This document shows, piece after piece, positions 1 through 12,632 of a stretch of 54,040 nucleotides of DNA. The notes beneath the pieces were generated by a model. It saw only the letters and a list, made by a program, of their open reading frames with translations. It was not told the DNA's origin and did no database searches. The position numbers and the translations under genes were made by a program. The DNA is from Tubiluchus corallicola (lineage: Eukaryota; Priapulida; Priapulimorpha; Priapulimorphida; Tubiluchidae): NCBI GenBank assembly GCA_030141605.1, contig JAQGDQ010000656.1, positions 1-54,040 on the forward strand. Direction: 5' to 3'. Position 1 is the first letter of the stretch. Every line of letters starts with the position of its first letter.

Positions 1-650
1 CATGATTTATTTGCTTGAGTAAGTTGATTATTACATTTTGCTTTTACGTTTTTTCCTGACTGCTTGAAATCCATGAATTATTTTACAGCTTTACCTTGAT
101 TTGGTCAATTGAAATTCTACTGCTTCGTTTTATTTCATTTTATTTCATAATAAGCATGCTTCACTTGTAATCTTAATATCTTCGCAGAACAACGATGGTT
201 TGACTTGATGACTGCTTTCGGTCTTTCTTTATAATTTTTTTCCACATTTATCACTGTACCAATTTATGATGTTTGGATATAATACTATGGAAATAACTAT
301 ATACGAATCTCGAATCTATATTAAAGAAACTAAACATTTTAACTTAAAATAAATTCATTATTTTCAGCTGATAATGTTATGTGTATTACATTCGCCTGCC
401 TCATACTTTCTAGATTGCGACTGTTTTTTTCATTAATTAATATACCCAATTGCACACTTTGTTTTTCATGTATTGTATTCGTATTATACCTGTAAATGCA
501 AGACAGTTGTATCAGTTTCACTGTATGCCCAATGGTTTGCATATGTTTAAACTAACCAGTTGCCTTCTAAAAACACAGTTAAATATCACAGTGACAGCGT
601 TTATATCTACAAGTGATAGTCCTCACCTCTAAAAAATCGTTAAATTCGTT
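1..650 (-). repeat. Left arm of a ~650 bp inverted repeat
   Basis: This segment is, by eye, a near-perfect reverse complement of about 3462-4118. The outermost bases (position 1 onward) pair with the bases ending near 4118, and the inner ends near 640 pair with about 3470. Small indels and scattered substitutions separate the arms. The outer end may continue left of the window. The ORF-like stretches here are stop-free by chance and occur in both arms. It could be a long-TIR transposon or an inverted segmental duplication; no transposase is visible between the arms. Confidence 0.85.
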
Positions 651-764
651 TGATAATGCTGAATACGTACACTAGGCATTTGAATCTAAGGCCTAAACAG
701 CATACATGCTACCATCTCAGGAAATAAATAATAAAAATGAAACCCGACTACGGAGAATCGCCTA

Positions 765-925
765 GATTTGGGTATTGAAAAGGGCCGAAGGGAGCGAAAA
801 TCTGGACAGGAACGAGTGTGTGAATTTTGTCAACCAAATAAATTTATAGAGGACGAGGAACATTTTGTTCTGAGGTGTAAAAGAACTGAATTGACAAGAA
901 GATTGGCTCCCCGATCTAATGCACA
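765..925 (+). pseudogene. LINE-type retroelement ORF2 C-terminal fragment
   Basis: One frame reads RLDLGIEKGRRERKSGQERV followed by C-E-F-C, then EDEEHFVLRC. A CxxC pair followed by E-D-E-x-H-F-x-L-x-C is a common C-terminal zinc-knuckle-like end of non-LTR retrotransposon ORF2 proteins. No catalytic domain is visible, so this is a short dead remnant inside the inverted-repeat spacer. The exact clade is not determinable by eye. Confidence 0.55.
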
Positions 926-1140
926 GTTTTGCTAGAACAAATAAATCTGCGAAGTGTCTACTATGTACACGAGTATAGTTTTAATAGTCAACCCTTCGTG
1001 CTTTTGTGAATGTGCAAAAAATAGTTTCTATGCTTATCGAAATATTTGATCTGACACGATACACGTCATTGTAATTAAAAATGCTCCGTAAATTTTTGTT
1101 GATTGTAAAAATTGATTTGTTATAGAAAAACGCGGAGAAT

Positions 1141-1690
<550 letters not shown>

Positions 1691-2335
1691 ACAATGGCAG
1701 TGTACACACTTTTGTCAAGAGAATTTAACAAGCATGGCTTTCAAACGTTAACACGCCCATCAATTACCTAATAAACCAGAGCCTACGTAATTATGATTCT
1801 AACCTTCATGTACATGGGAATAAATCACCTGTACAATTAGAGCTTGTTACTCAAGTGTACAGAAAGGAACCACATTATAATATAAACATAATTATTATAT
1901 ACGACACGGGCTGCCTAACAACTAGGTGCAATTAATTATTCTTCGTTCATAGAAAATAGATCTATACTAACCGCTATATGTTCAAGATTCTTCTAACTTC
2001 GTGCCTAGTGTTTAACACTGGCGTTGCGGGTTGTGGAATCACTAGGTTAACTTTTGCGGTGCTAATTATATCTTATAAAAATGTCAGAAACTCATTTCCG
2101 AAGTAAGCAAATTAACATTTGCTCTGTATAAATAAGTGCGCGAAGTACTTAAAGAAATAGTACATAATTACTTCTGTAGTTTTTTTTGTGCAATATATAG
2201 GAAACTTGTCTCAATCGTATAATTAACCGTGCAACTGTTTAATGAATAGGCCTGGTGTAGGAGTGAAGTCCTAGACAGGAAATAACTCGTTGGGAAAGAC
2301 CTGACGACCGTGAAAGTTGACGGAGCAGGTTTTTT
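1691..2335. other. Intergenic AT-rich sequence, nothing recognised
   Basis: No coding exon, RNA or terminal repeat is supported here. The sequence lies inside the spacer of the 1-4118 inverted repeat. Confidence 0.5.
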
Positions 2336-2520
2336 CCCCACGTTTAGAGGCAAAGCTATCTCTAAAGTTAATATGTATTAACTGCAGTTAAAGGGAAGTT
2401 AGTACTTCCCACGTTTAGAGGCAAAGCTATCTCTAAAGTTAATATGTATTAACTGCAGTTAAAGGGAAGTTAGTACTTCCCACGTTTAGAGGCAAATCTT
2501 TCTCTGAACTTAATAAATAC
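2336..2520. repeat. 71 bp tandem duplication
   Basis: The motif CACGTTTAGAGGCAAA recurs at spacings of 71 bp (its CGTTTAGAGG core starts at 2341, 2412 and 2483). The first two units are essentially identical and the third diverges after about 30 bp. It looks like a recent local duplication. Confidence 0.9.
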
Positions 2521-3022
2521 ACGTAGGTATCGGAGTAATTTAACTATGTGGGAAAGGGATGAAAGCAAAATGATCTTCTGTTGCCCTTTAAATCACTACT
2601 GCACAATGAGCATAGTTCGTACATGGGCGTCCTATCCAGTTTCACCAGTTTCTGTTTCATCATATGTTTCACTTTCACAAATTTTCATTAATTCGACATG
2701 AAATTTCTTTAGGGAATAACACAGACATCAGACTACACGCAAGGAAGTTTTGATGTTCCGCAAAAATGTAATTTTTGTTGTCTTGCTTAGATGAACTTCT
2801 TAATCACTTCTTCGTAGAACGATCTATTTCGGGCACACAATGTTTTGGGCTGGCAATAAAACCGTCTTGAACGAAATTAAGCAATCATGCGAGCTGGCTG
2901 CCCTTAATGTTAGCACAACAGCTGAACAAGTAATAACATAGGTATATAATACATGTACGAGTATACGTTATATACGTAAAGCATTACCTATCCAGCGATG
3001 TTGATAACAGACTTATACACAG
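2521..3022. other. Intergenic sequence, nothing recognised
   Basis: No supported gene, RNA or repeat boundary is visible between the 71 bp repeats and the candidate exon that starts at 3023. Confidence 0.45.
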
Positions 3023-3201
3023 TATGCAGATATTAGAGGCTACACTGCCCACGCTGCCTAAACCCTTTCATGGTCTAAAAAAGAGGCCAAAATTTAAGCA
3101 TGCACCGATGCGAGGAACCGCAGGAGAGCACATTTTCAGAGCTGACCGATTTCAGGACTGGAATCAATGGGCATTTGAGCTTTGGCAAAATAATGTTCTT
3201 C
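3023..3201 (+). CDS. Candidate coding exon, unknown protein
   Basis: An open frame of roughly 60 codons is bounded by a plausible acceptor (ACACAG before 3023) and a strong donor consensus (GTGAGT at 3202). The peptide is compositionally protein-like, with segments such as LPKPFHGLKKRPKFKHAPMR and DRFQDWNQWAFELW. The surroundings are AT-rich with frequent stops, so the less biased composition stands out. I do not recognise the family. It lies inside the spacer of a long inverted repeat, so it could belong to a mobile element instead of a host gene. The stop-bounded frame runs on to 3257. Confidence 0.3.
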
Positions 3202-3461
3202 GTGAGTGTATTCTGAACAACTGCTCGATTTCGCAGCCCAATTTTCATTATCTATAAACGACCATAACCTTGCATATTACCCAAACGCATTTTTCACGGT
3301 GTCGTTTTTGGGGCTCCGCACTAAAGCCCCATTAGGTTTCCATAGAATGACCACAGAGGACAACGTAAAGAGTGTCTAAAGAAGACTGCTAGTTGAAAAG
3401 TATCGATTTTTATGTAGCACTGGTTAACATTTTGTAGATGTAAATGATGCAGCTGTAATAT
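3202..3461. other. Spacer sequence before the right repeat arm
   Basis: No gene is supported. A segment near 3430-3470 is a degenerate relative of sequence at about 4320-4390. Confidence 0.4.
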
Positions 3462-4118
3462 TTAATGATGTTTTTTTAGAGGTGAGGACCATCACTTGTA
3501 GATATAAACGCCGTCACTGTGATATTTAACTGTGTTTTTAGAAGGCAACTGCCAGTTTAAACATATGCAAACCATTGGGCATACAGTGAAACTGATACAA
3601 CTGTCTTGCATTTACAGGTATAATACGAATACAATACATGAAAAACAAAGTGTGCAATTAGTATATTAATTAATGAAAAAAACAGTCGCAATCTAGAAAG
3701 TATGAGGCAGGCGAATGTAATAACACATAACATTATCAGCTGAAAATAATGAATTTATTTTAAGTTAAAATGTTTAGTTTCTTTAATATAGATTCGAGAT
3801 TCGTATATAGTTATTTCCATAGTTTTATATCCAAACATCATAAATTAGGACAATGTTAAGTTGTTTAAATGTGGAAAAAGGATGGTGTAATGCCGAAAGC
3901 AGTCGTCAAGTCAAACCATCCATATTCTGTAAAATTACTAAGATTACAAGTGAAGCATGTTTGTTATGAAATTAAATGAAATAAAACGAAGCAGTAGAAT
4001 TTCAAGTTACCAAATCAAGGTAAAGATGTAAAGTAATTTGTGATTTTCAAGCAGTCGGGGAAAAAACGTAAAAGCAAAATATAATATGTCAAGTTACTCA
4101 AGCAAATAAATCATGCGA
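3462..4118 (+). repeat. Right arm of the ~650 bp inverted repeat
   Basis: This is the reverse complement of 1-650 with minor differences. The arms are separated by about 2.8 kb that holds LINE debris, a microsatellite and a candidate exon. The inner part also resembles sequence at about 4320-4480 in direct orientation, so one end of the arm contains a low-copy tandem motif. Confidence 0.85.
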
Positions 4119-4319
4119 GGCTAATTATGTACAGTAACAAAACATAATGAGTTTTAAACAAAATAAAACAGAACTACCCCCTAGCGTTTGCTAAAATTTT
4201 GGAGCAAATTTTGGTATCAAAATTATGCACAATAGTAAATATGCTACATTTTACTGAGACACTATTGTCTTGCAGTTCGTTAAGTAAAGTGGATTCGGTA
4301 AACGTGTATGACAACTATT

Positions 4320-4480
4320 GCTGTAACAACCATCATTTTGTAGATGTAAATGTTGCAACTATAATATATGACTGAGTCTTTTTGAGGCAAGGACCAGCAC
4401 TTGCAGATATAAATGTTATCACCTAACTTTTCTATAAAAAAATGCCTCAACTGTAATATTTAACTGTGATTTCTGTCAGA
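4320..4480 (+). repeat. Diverged direct copy of the inner arm motif
   Basis: The TTTTGTAGATGTAAATG and AGATATAAA-type blocks seen at about 3430-3530 reappear here in the same order with many substitutions. This suggests an old tandem duplication next to the inverted-repeat arm. Confidence 0.5.
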
Positions 4481-5139
4481 TAACTCAATTCTCTTCACTC
4501 CAAAAAGAGCGACATTTTCATACTGAACACACTCAGGTATTAACTTGACTAGGTGTATAGGTGTTTCAAAAAAGCGCTTATATAAGCCTGTAAGCACATC
4601 GTTATTAAACTTTGTCTAGATTAACGCTTTCGCTTTAGGTGTATGCGCACTTTTATAAACCGCGCGTCCTGAGAATTTATGGACGTAACAGAAAACTAGC
4701 CTAGTTGTTCTCACGTTTCGGATTAGCCATTACCTAGGCGATTGCTAATTTTCTTCAGACATATTTCGCCATTAAGGAAATTAACGCCCCTGAAATGTGA
4801 GTTTATCAGAGGTTTGTTGCCTTTATGACTCTCGTGAAAAGGTCTAGGTGAAATCTTGAAATTCTCATGTGCAGCAAAAAAGCCGTTGCCGTGTTTTTGC
4901 CGTTATCGGAGCGTAACTTAGTGCTTCTAGTTCTTCGAGCTCGTGAAACAAGAATTTGACTCAATTTGGAACCATCAGCGTGTTTCGTTTTTCTTTTTAT
5001 TATTGGTTTACTTTACATTTCTTGTTGTAAACTGGCCATTTATTTATCAGATAACCAAAATTTTTTTCCAAAATCATTAATGATAATTTATTTGGAGAGC
5101 GCAAAAATCGACTAGTATACCCTCTAGCACCATTGTTTT
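4481..5139. other. Intergenic sequence, nothing recognised
   Basis: AT-rich DNA without convincing exons, RNA genes or terminal repeats. Confidence 0.45.
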
Positions 5140-5270
5140 TTTTATCAGCATTAGGGTGTATGACAAGGATCCATCCTAGCACCACTACTTTTTCTTATCT
5201 ACAGTAGTGACCTATTTTTTTACAGTAGTGACCTATCTTTTATTACTGATTTCAACGCACATGTTTTTTC
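5140..5270 (+). repeat. Dispersed repeat, copy 1
   Basis: The block around AGCATTAGGGTGTATGACAA and CATCCTAGCACC recurs in reverse complement at about 9480-9600. A short internal duplication of CAGTAGTGACCTAT is present near 5203 and 5223. The element type is unknown. Confidence 0.6.
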
Positions 5271-6142
5271 ATTAGTCTGTCTTTCACTTTCTCTTATTTA
5301 TGAATTTCACAGCAGCGTGCCAACAGAGAGCTAAAAGACTGATAATTGGATGCTAGCACCAAATTGGAAGTTAACTGCATGAGAGCGAAATATAATTATT
5401 TGGTGCTGAATTATATATTGCTACTGATATAAACAGACACATCAAGTGGCGCAAAAAATGTGCTGAAGTTTTGATCACAGGAGTGTAAGACGAAGATAAT
5501 GGTATCGTTTGAGAATTACCCCTCTGCTGTTACAGACGATTATGTATAAACGCAAAAATTTTAAGTGATCCCTTAGATTTTTCCAAAGATAAACAAGTCT
5601 CAAAAAAATAAATGCCGGAAAAACTTTTTGTGTTATTATTGTTTAATTTTATAGCTAGTGCCCTACACGTCCCCATTTTCAATGTACACTACACGAAGGC
5701 ATTTCTTTCAATAGCTGACACACACTCCACACTTTTTGCCTTTAGTTACTCTGCATCAAACGGCTCTGTGCCGCCATTGCACACTTTCTTATGAAGGGAA
5801 TTCCAGTTGCCGTAATCCAGAAGATTCAGTCCCTTTTCTTCTTGACAGCACAACTTTATCAATACTTTGTTTTCTTCTGGTGAAGACCGTGATTTCTGTA
5901 TTGTTTTGCCCCAGGTAATGAGGAGTGCTTTATACGCTATTGAACGTGGCTGTTTTTCATTTGATTATTAGCTGACATTGTTATGACATTTAATTTTTAA
6001 ACATGCAAAAAAACGTTTCGGTCATAACTTGAAAACAACTGTAAATTTGTAATTTTCATAACCAAGTTCTAATTTACTGCAACATCAAGATGTGAAATTT
6101 CAAGGTCACTCACTAACATTATTCTAGTCTAAATTTCGGCAC

Positions 6143-6177
<35 letters not shown>

Positions 6178-6235
6178 TGTATTTTAATATATGTACACTT
6201 CAAATATTGAAATTACTACATAATATACTCGCAAA
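5271..6235. other. Intergenic sequence with a TA microsatellite
   Basis: Contains an alternating TA run at about 6147-6172. Two short ORFs near 5612-5918 have no protein-like features that I can defend. Confidence 0.45.
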
Positions 6236-6735
6236 AATGCACTGCTTTAAGGAAAATCGGGCCCAATCCTAAACTGTAGGTTAAAATAATCTACTCTTTA
6301 AAACATTGAAAGGGAATATACGATTTTTTTAAACAATAACTTACGTCAAAGAATTATTACCACACAAAAGTAATTTCGTGTTCCCGCGCCTAATTCTTCG
6401 CTGTTACATGCATTTTGCGATTCGTTAGTTAGATTGGTACTAGCGCCTGCATTTCGGAAACGCGCTGCATGAAATACAGCTGCTATACCTCTCATTTTAG
6501 GATTGTTCATTTGTGACATAGTGCACACATTCGAAAGCTCATGCGTGAGCACAGCGGTAAATTTAAATTTAATTACGTTAAATTTTAATTTTGTTCTTAA
6601 AATTTGGCGAGTTTTTGTATATTACACTGAATGTTGTACAATAACACTGTACTTCAATTTTCGCTTTCACAAGCACTTTCAATACGCTCATGGAATGTTT
6701 TTGGTATTAAAGATTGTGTTCGTTTGTGACGTCAT
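6236..6735 (+). repeat. Dispersed repeat family B, copy 1
   Basis: Blocks including CCTAAACTGTAGGTTAAAA, GCGCCTGCATTTCGGAAACG and TTTCGCTTTCACAAGCAC recur in reverse complement at about 37850-38465. The outer part recurs in the same orientation at about 20240-20435. Three copies in one window indicate a mobile or formerly mobile family. No coding capacity or clear TIR is visible. Confidence 0.7.
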
Positions 6736-8134
6736 CACTATCTAGACTCGCCCGCCGTTAATTAAGTTAATCAATTATTTAATTATCAGAAATGTTTTGG
6801 CATTATTATATTCTATTATATTACAGTATATGCATTTTTGCGTACGTCAAAATGGGGTGGATATGAAGAATCGTCCTGCTTTGCATTAAAATACAAAAGA
6901 AATCTAAACCTAAATCTCCCGCCAAACAAACATCGCTGCAGGCATTTTTGGAAAAAACCACGTAAGCTGGTGGACAGTATGAAGGGACGAGTAATAAATC
7001 TCCCCCAGTTCACTGGAAAATTCCACTATTCTGGCTGATTAAATCATTGTATTTAACTGCGTTTATGTAAAAATTAGTCATCTGATCAATTAGCAATAAG
7101 TTTAAGGTGTTTCCATAGACTTAATCCACAGATTTATACCTCAAAATACGTAAATACTACACGTAACATAATTTACAGATAAACGTGGAATTCTGCGCGT
7201 TTGAAAGCACACAATACCCAGGTACGTGGCCGGGTGGGTTACTTAGCTTATAGACATCAATCTTAGCTTATTAACACTTTTATTCAATTACTTTGTCGAC
7301 GTTAATTATCTGAGTTGGAGGTTATTATATAATCATCGGTAACTGTTTTTCTTTATATAGTGGGCAAAAAGTAAAAAAAAATAGCATTAATAATCTCCCG
7401 TTTAACATATTGGATTGCTTACAGTCTGTAACAGTTTGTAATAGTAAGTGCAGCTACAAAAACGTTCCCTCAAGCACCTGGCGGGGTAAGTGTCTATATT
7501 GCACGTTGACCCGATGACGCCATTTTTTATTCAAAATGAGTGTTCTTAAACGCGAAACGATTGATTTTAGTAATGAGACGTGGATCTTCTTACAATTTTA
7601 TTGCAGAAAATTTCTAATATTTTTTTCAAGTATTAAAATAAGCTCAACTTCCCGAGTGACTTGACTCTTCCGTTGACAAAAGTGTTAGTATGAGTATGTG
7701 CTGATTGCCAGTGTTACTGGTTATTTCTCTGTGCACCATGTATTATAATTATTGCTTGGCATCCTGTTACTTTCGTGTATTATCTGCTGGCATCCGGCTT
7801 CGATTAACACGTGAGTTACTTATTACCTTTATAAGATTTTCGCACGCGCTAGCATCGACCAGTAACGTATTTGAATACGTGATAGATCGAAGCGACTTCT
7901 CTCACAATAGTTCTCACAGTACCTAACAGCATACCTGCTCATGCATCCGTCACACCTGTAATTTATGAAACCATACGTTAAGCACGATTTTGTACCGAAG
8001 TATTATTGAAATTGTCAAGCTACATAACTATTGTAGCTTCACTCTTAACAATACAACTAGCAGTTTCTTTAGAATGTCTGCCTATGGATGTATAGGTGAT
8101 ATATTTATACTCTTTTTCCTCATCTTCTGTTGCT
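6736..8134. other. Intergenic sequence, nothing firmly recognised
   Basis: An ORF at 6838-7038 encodes a basic 66-residue peptide with no family I can recognise and a fully open antisense frame. The remainder is AT-rich and unassigned. Confidence 0.4.
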
Positions 8135-8222
8135 CTAAACATCAGTTGTGAACGTAGAGTCTCTATCATTTACTAGGACACCCCACTGTTTCCCGTCTGC
8201 AACTAAAATTTTCAACTCCCGT
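8135..8222 (-). pseudogene. LINE ORF2 extreme C-terminus, beyond a hAT insertion
   Basis: On the minus strand this segment continues the frame of the LINE fragment at 8738-9195 once the inserted element (8231-8729) and one copy of its 8 bp duplication are disregarded. It reads RELKILVADGKQWGVLV and ends at a stop at 8135-8137. The A-x-D-x-x-x-W-x-x-L-V ending is typical of the last residues of several non-LTR retrotransposon ORF2 proteins. Confidence 0.6.
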
Positions 8223-8230
8223 GATGCTAT
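8223..8230. repeat. 8 bp target-site duplication, left copy
   Basis: GATGCTAT directly precedes the hAT-like element and recurs directly after it at 8730-8737. An 8 bp duplication is the hallmark of hAT-superfamily insertion. Confidence 0.85.
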
Positions 8231-8729
8231 CAGGGCCTATTTCAGCCTAAGCGAGGCCCGGGGAAGTGGGACGTGTGAGGCCCCCTTGAGGTGGGGGACG
8301 CCACCATGGTTGGCGCCCAGAAAATTTTTGAACTGCTAGAACGTCGGAGAAGCATTTTCGAAGAGAAAATATGGAGTTATACAGTTATTAAAGGAAATAA
8401 CAATTGAAAGAAAAACTGCTTTATTCTCAAGACCAGTCCTTAATGCTTGTCAAATAGTCAAATCAAAAACTACATCTTTGCAATATGTAATACCGTACTC
8501 TCACTTCCGTACAAGCAGGTGTTAGAAATTCCGAAATTGAAAACAACTGAACATCGGCCCCGAGCCGCACAAGGCAAATGGTGCGCATGTGGCAAGAGAG
8601 AGAGAGAGAGGGAGAGAAGAGGCAGTATGTTCGCATAAAGGAAAAAAGTTACCTCGGCGCGAGGCCCCCCTGGAGGGTGAGGCCCCGGGGAAATATCCCC
8701 ACTCCCCCCCCCCATTGAAATAGGGCCTG
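8231..8729. mobile_element. Non-autonomous hAT element inserted in a LINE
   Basis: The 499 bp element starts CAGGGCCTATTTCA and ends TGAAATAGGGCCTG, so its terminal inverted repeats match at 13 of 14 positions. It is flanked by exact GATGCTAT duplications. CAG-initial TIRs plus an 8 bp target duplication are characteristic of hAT transposons. The interior is GC-rich near both ends (GAGGCCCC-type tracts) and holds a GA microsatellite near 8595-8615. No transposase is encoded, so it would need a transposase in trans. The ORFs across it are chance frames. Confidence 0.9.
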
Positions 8730-8737
8730 GATGCTAT

Positions 8738-9195
8738 TGTTAAGTTTGGTCTCATCTGTTGTAAATATTTATTCATTTTTGATATCCTGTTATCCAAGTT
8801 GGTATCCAGGTTGTTTTTGGCTGCCTGGAGTCGTTTAGCTGATTTCAGAGTCTCATTTAATGCGATTGGTATTGTTTCTGGCAATCTCACTAAATGTCCT
8901 ACCAATTCTGAGCCTTCTGATTCTGATTTTAGTGTTCCAGTTTTCTTCTTTGGTTCTGCTATACAGCTGTTCATTTGGAATAATATAATTAATCCCATTT
9001 CATTTTTAAGATTTTTCTGAGTGGACCTCTGTGGAACGCACGTGTTTCTATTTCCCCTGTTGCAGTCAAACGCCACATTTCACAGTTGTACATGAAGTTA
9101 CTAGTTACATATGCATTGAAGAGTCGTAGCCTTGTTTTGGGAGATACTCTCTTGGTGGATAGAATTGATTTATTTTCGATAAAACTGTACATTTA
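8738..9195 (-). pseudogene. LINE reverse transcriptase C-terminal region, frameshifted
   Basis: The minus strand encodes KTRLRLFNAYVTSNFMYNCE then FHRGPLRKILKMKWD, and in other frames VGHLVRLP and SKMNKY. These match the order of the region after the palm in RTE- or CR1-like non-LTR retrotransposons (TRLRLFNAYV, RRLLRKILxxKWxD, xGHLxRLP). Frame changes and stops after about 9000 show it is dead. The hAT element at 8231-8729 split its 3' end. Confidence 0.75.
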
Positions 9196-9479
9196 CACAC
9201 CTAATATAGATTTTTCCTGCAATCCAATCAGCATTTGAACAATTACGTTTGTATTTATTACTAATGCATATATGATTGTGATGTTTTCGTCAAATAAGAA
9301 TATTGTTCAGACTAAGTAGAGAAATGGATTTTCGTTTAGTATTCTATCTTATTTGGTTGATCTATCTCACTTCACCGTACTTCAGATGTTACTCACCTAG
9401 TTACAGCCATGACAGTTGCATTTTAGAGCTCGAAGTAATAAAACTATTATTTTGTTGAAAATTTTAGTGTTTTTAAATG

Positions 9480-9600
9480 TACTATTGTTCCACGTTGCTT
9501 TCTTAGTACTTGTCAGTAATAAAAGTAGGTCAATAGTTTAGAATAAGAAAAAACAGCGGTGCTAGGATGGATACTTGTCGTACACCCTAATGCTGATTCT
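9480..9600 (-). repeat. Dispersed repeat, copy 2 (inverted)
   Basis: Reverse complement of about 5140-5270, sharing GTGCTAGGATGGAT and the AGGGTGTA-type core. The separation is about 4.3 kb, and no terminal motif identifies the element type. Confidence 0.6.
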
Positions 9601-10394
9601 AGGAAAACAGTGGTTCTTTAGCGGTGCTCTTTGTGAATCACCAGAACGTGCACCATTTGTGAATGTATGTACTGTATTCTTTGCAAACTTGTTATTTTGC
9701 GTATTCTTTAAGCTGTGGAGGCGTAAAAAAGCCCAAATCTGTGACGTAAGTTACGTACTGTATTTCTTTCCGAGTCCTAAATGCCGCTTATTGTAATTTG
9801 TCATAATTTATCACTGGACAATATAACTGAATTCTCCATATTTTAGAATTTAACTTCCAATGTACAATTTAGCAAACATCATTTGAAAATTAGTCAAAGT
9901 AAATAAAGTAGAAAATCAATTCCTGTACGAACTACAATTTCAATTTTTTTTCTTTCGATTGAATATGAATGAATTTTGTGTACAAGTTTCATAAAAAAAA
10001 ACTCCATCTACAAGCTTCACAAATGAAATTTTTATTGAAATTATTATTCAGACTGTAACTTTACAAACTGCACTAAATTTAATAACATTGCTTCAAAAGA
10101 AACAGTTTGTTTTCTAATTCAACTAGCTTTGAAACTTAAGGGCCTAGGTGCTCCTGCTGAAACATTTAAGATTTGCTATTCCAAACACAAACTGTTGGAA
10201 TCCAGACGCAGCTGTCGCAGCATTTTCTGATCTCACACTTTTGACTTTAGTTTTGATTTTCTTGCTCGCTGAATTTAAGTTAATTTTTACATGTTTACCG
10301 TCACCCTGAAGCCAAGTTTTGACAAATCAGTAAATTTTGAGTAATAACATTTAAAATCACCCCAAACAAAGCCATTAAGCAGTTGTGAACATTC
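9601..10394. other. Intergenic sequence, nothing recognised
   Basis: AT-rich. One short ORF at 9575-9796 has no recognisable features. Confidence 0.4.
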
Positions 10395-10775
10395 TCTATC
10401 AAAAGGCGAATTCGATTCGAATCAGTTGTGTTACTTTCGAAGTCGAATCAATCCCAATTTCAGCGTTTTCGAATCTGAGTGGAACTCGAATTCAATTTCA
10501 AAGATCTTCGAATAAATTTCTCAGTCACTAACAAAATGAGGTCTCGCAAAGATTACCCGTATTACTTGATTTTATTCTGTAATAAAAACACTAATTGTGC
10601 ACAGAAATCTCAGCTGAATTGTACTGAGTGGATGCTGTTTCGAATGTTTTAATGAAAAAAGAACGCATTTAGTCGAAGTCCTCATGAATTATTCTAATCC
10701 CTAATGTTGGGTTCGAAACGAATTCGAACCAAGAAAATTCGTGCGAATTGAATTCAAACGTTCCATGCTCACCCT
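10395..10775. repeat. AATTCGAA-rich short element, probable MITE
   Basis: TTCGAA and GAATTCG palindromes cluster at both ends of this ~380 bp segment (about 10404-10500 and 10690-10760). Such subterminal TTCGAA motifs are common in short hAT-related MITEs. I could not fix exact TIRs or a target duplication. Confidence 0.35.
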
Positions 10776-11317
10776 TAACCAGTCAAAGAATGGGATTAGC
10801 TATCGCAAATATGGAAATGTACATGCTGAAGGGAGTATTTGTTGTATTTTTTCTAAAAATTTTGTCAGGCCTTTTGGTAAAAACAATTTCTGGTAAAAGA
10901 ATTTCACAGGTAAGAAGGTCCGAGGAAAAAACTGGAAAATGCACGCACCAGTAGATGGTGATACAGCAGAGTCGTTGACTGAAAATGCACGAGTGTTCTT
11001 CTTTGTAAATACCCTTGAGAAAGCCAACAATGTCGTCGTAAATGTAATGTCAACATGACAAAATGTTCAGAAAACATGGCTTCTCCTTGACAAGATGTGC
11101 ATTAGAATGCAGTAATCCCGGCGGTAAGAGAGAACAGCTTGATTGCTCTTAATTACGTGGACATAACATATAACTTAGTGCTTGGTAGTAAATAATGAAA
11201 CGGACTACTTTGATCAACGCGCATTACTACACCATTTTTGCATCTGCGTGTGCAGTAAATGAAATAAAGGAAGAGCAAATATCGTCTATCGTCTGCGCGG
11301 GGTACTTTACTACATTA
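10776..11317. other. Intergenic sequence, nothing recognised
   Basis: No supported gene or repeat boundary. Confidence 0.4.
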
Positions 11318-11560
11318 CTAAAGCACTTGTGCTGGAAAGGCGATTCTCCACTCCTTGTACAGGATGTCTCAAAAAACATTACTTGTACTGGGAAAGGCGA
11401 ATCATTGCTCTCTGTACAGGATGTCCCAAAACATAGCGTTGCTACAGTACTTGTGCTAGGAGAGGCGACTCTTTACTCTCTGCACAGGATGTTTTAAAGT
11501 ACAGCACTCATACTGGAAAGGCAAATCCTTGCTCCATGTACAGGACGTCGCAAAAAAGAC
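11318..11560 (+). repeat. ~60 bp tandem repeat, about four units
   Basis: The pattern CTGGAAAGGCGA, then CTCC or CTCT, then GTACAGGATGT recurs four times with a period near 60-65 bp and substantial divergence between units. The ORF over it is a by-product of the repeat. Confidence 0.8.
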
Positions 11561-12632
11561 ACTATCCACTCATTTATTAACACGGCTTGTTTCCTGTGTA
11601 ACTTTTCTGAGATATTCCAAGATATTTCTGGCTGTAATAGTCTTCTTGCGAAATTAACTGTTCTTGCGCAAATAATTAAATATTACAATCAAAAAATATT
11701 TTAGTTAAGTGTATTGTAAATCATTAATATCATTGGTACTCCGACTTTTGAAAGAACGTATGGAACGTAGGACATAAGTACGATTTAGTAATTGGTAACT
11801 CAACTAAGAATCATTCAAATCTCTGGTCATTCGTAAATTTATGAACAGTGTGCAAAATAACCAATCTGAATCAATGCGTGAATCAATAACCAATCAACTA
11901 ATCAATTACTGTGATCAAAAATTTGAAAGAAACAAATACGCTACAGGTGTTTCATAGCAAAACAATTGATTTTAAATTTGTGTAAAAAATCTCCAATTTT
12001 AATACTAATGTGTTTTAAATTATTTACCTATTAATTAATTATCTTCTTGTAAATATATTTTTAGTCTGTGGTAGTTTTTAATCATGTATTGTTTTGTGTT
12101 TAATATAGGCATTAAAATATGTATCTATTTTAACACTGTAGTTCTACGTTTTGCAGGAAAAAGTCAATAAATAATTACGTTACATTCGTGCTAGGTCATT
12201 TCTCAGTTTAATGTGCATAATAGCATGAGGAAATATGTGATTCTCACATGAAACTATGAAGTTTTATTTTGTGAGAACTTATTTAACTAACCTACTTAGA
12301 CATGGCCCAAAGCAACGTTTCTGCACTTTAGTACATGTATTGCCAAAATGATCCTGAAGTGGAGGATATATAATGTTGCTTCGGTAACCAAACCTGCAAA
12401 GTGACATCTAAATCACGTCAAGCATTGAAGCCTTTATTGACTCGCATATTGACTGATAATGTCTGCTAAACGTCTTGCACTAATAAAGCATTTAGGCGCA
12501 AGGATGCCTTTTACAGCCTTGTCTTGTACCATCTGCATATTCACACTGCTTTCAATTCATAGTGGATCCCCTGGCATTAGACCTATTCATTATTCAAATA
12601 CCTTAATTATCGCCTCCCTGCGGAGGATTTAA
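11561..12632. other. Intergenic sequence, nothing recognised
   Basis: Strongly AT-rich, with no coding or RNA signal that I can defend. Confidence 0.45.
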
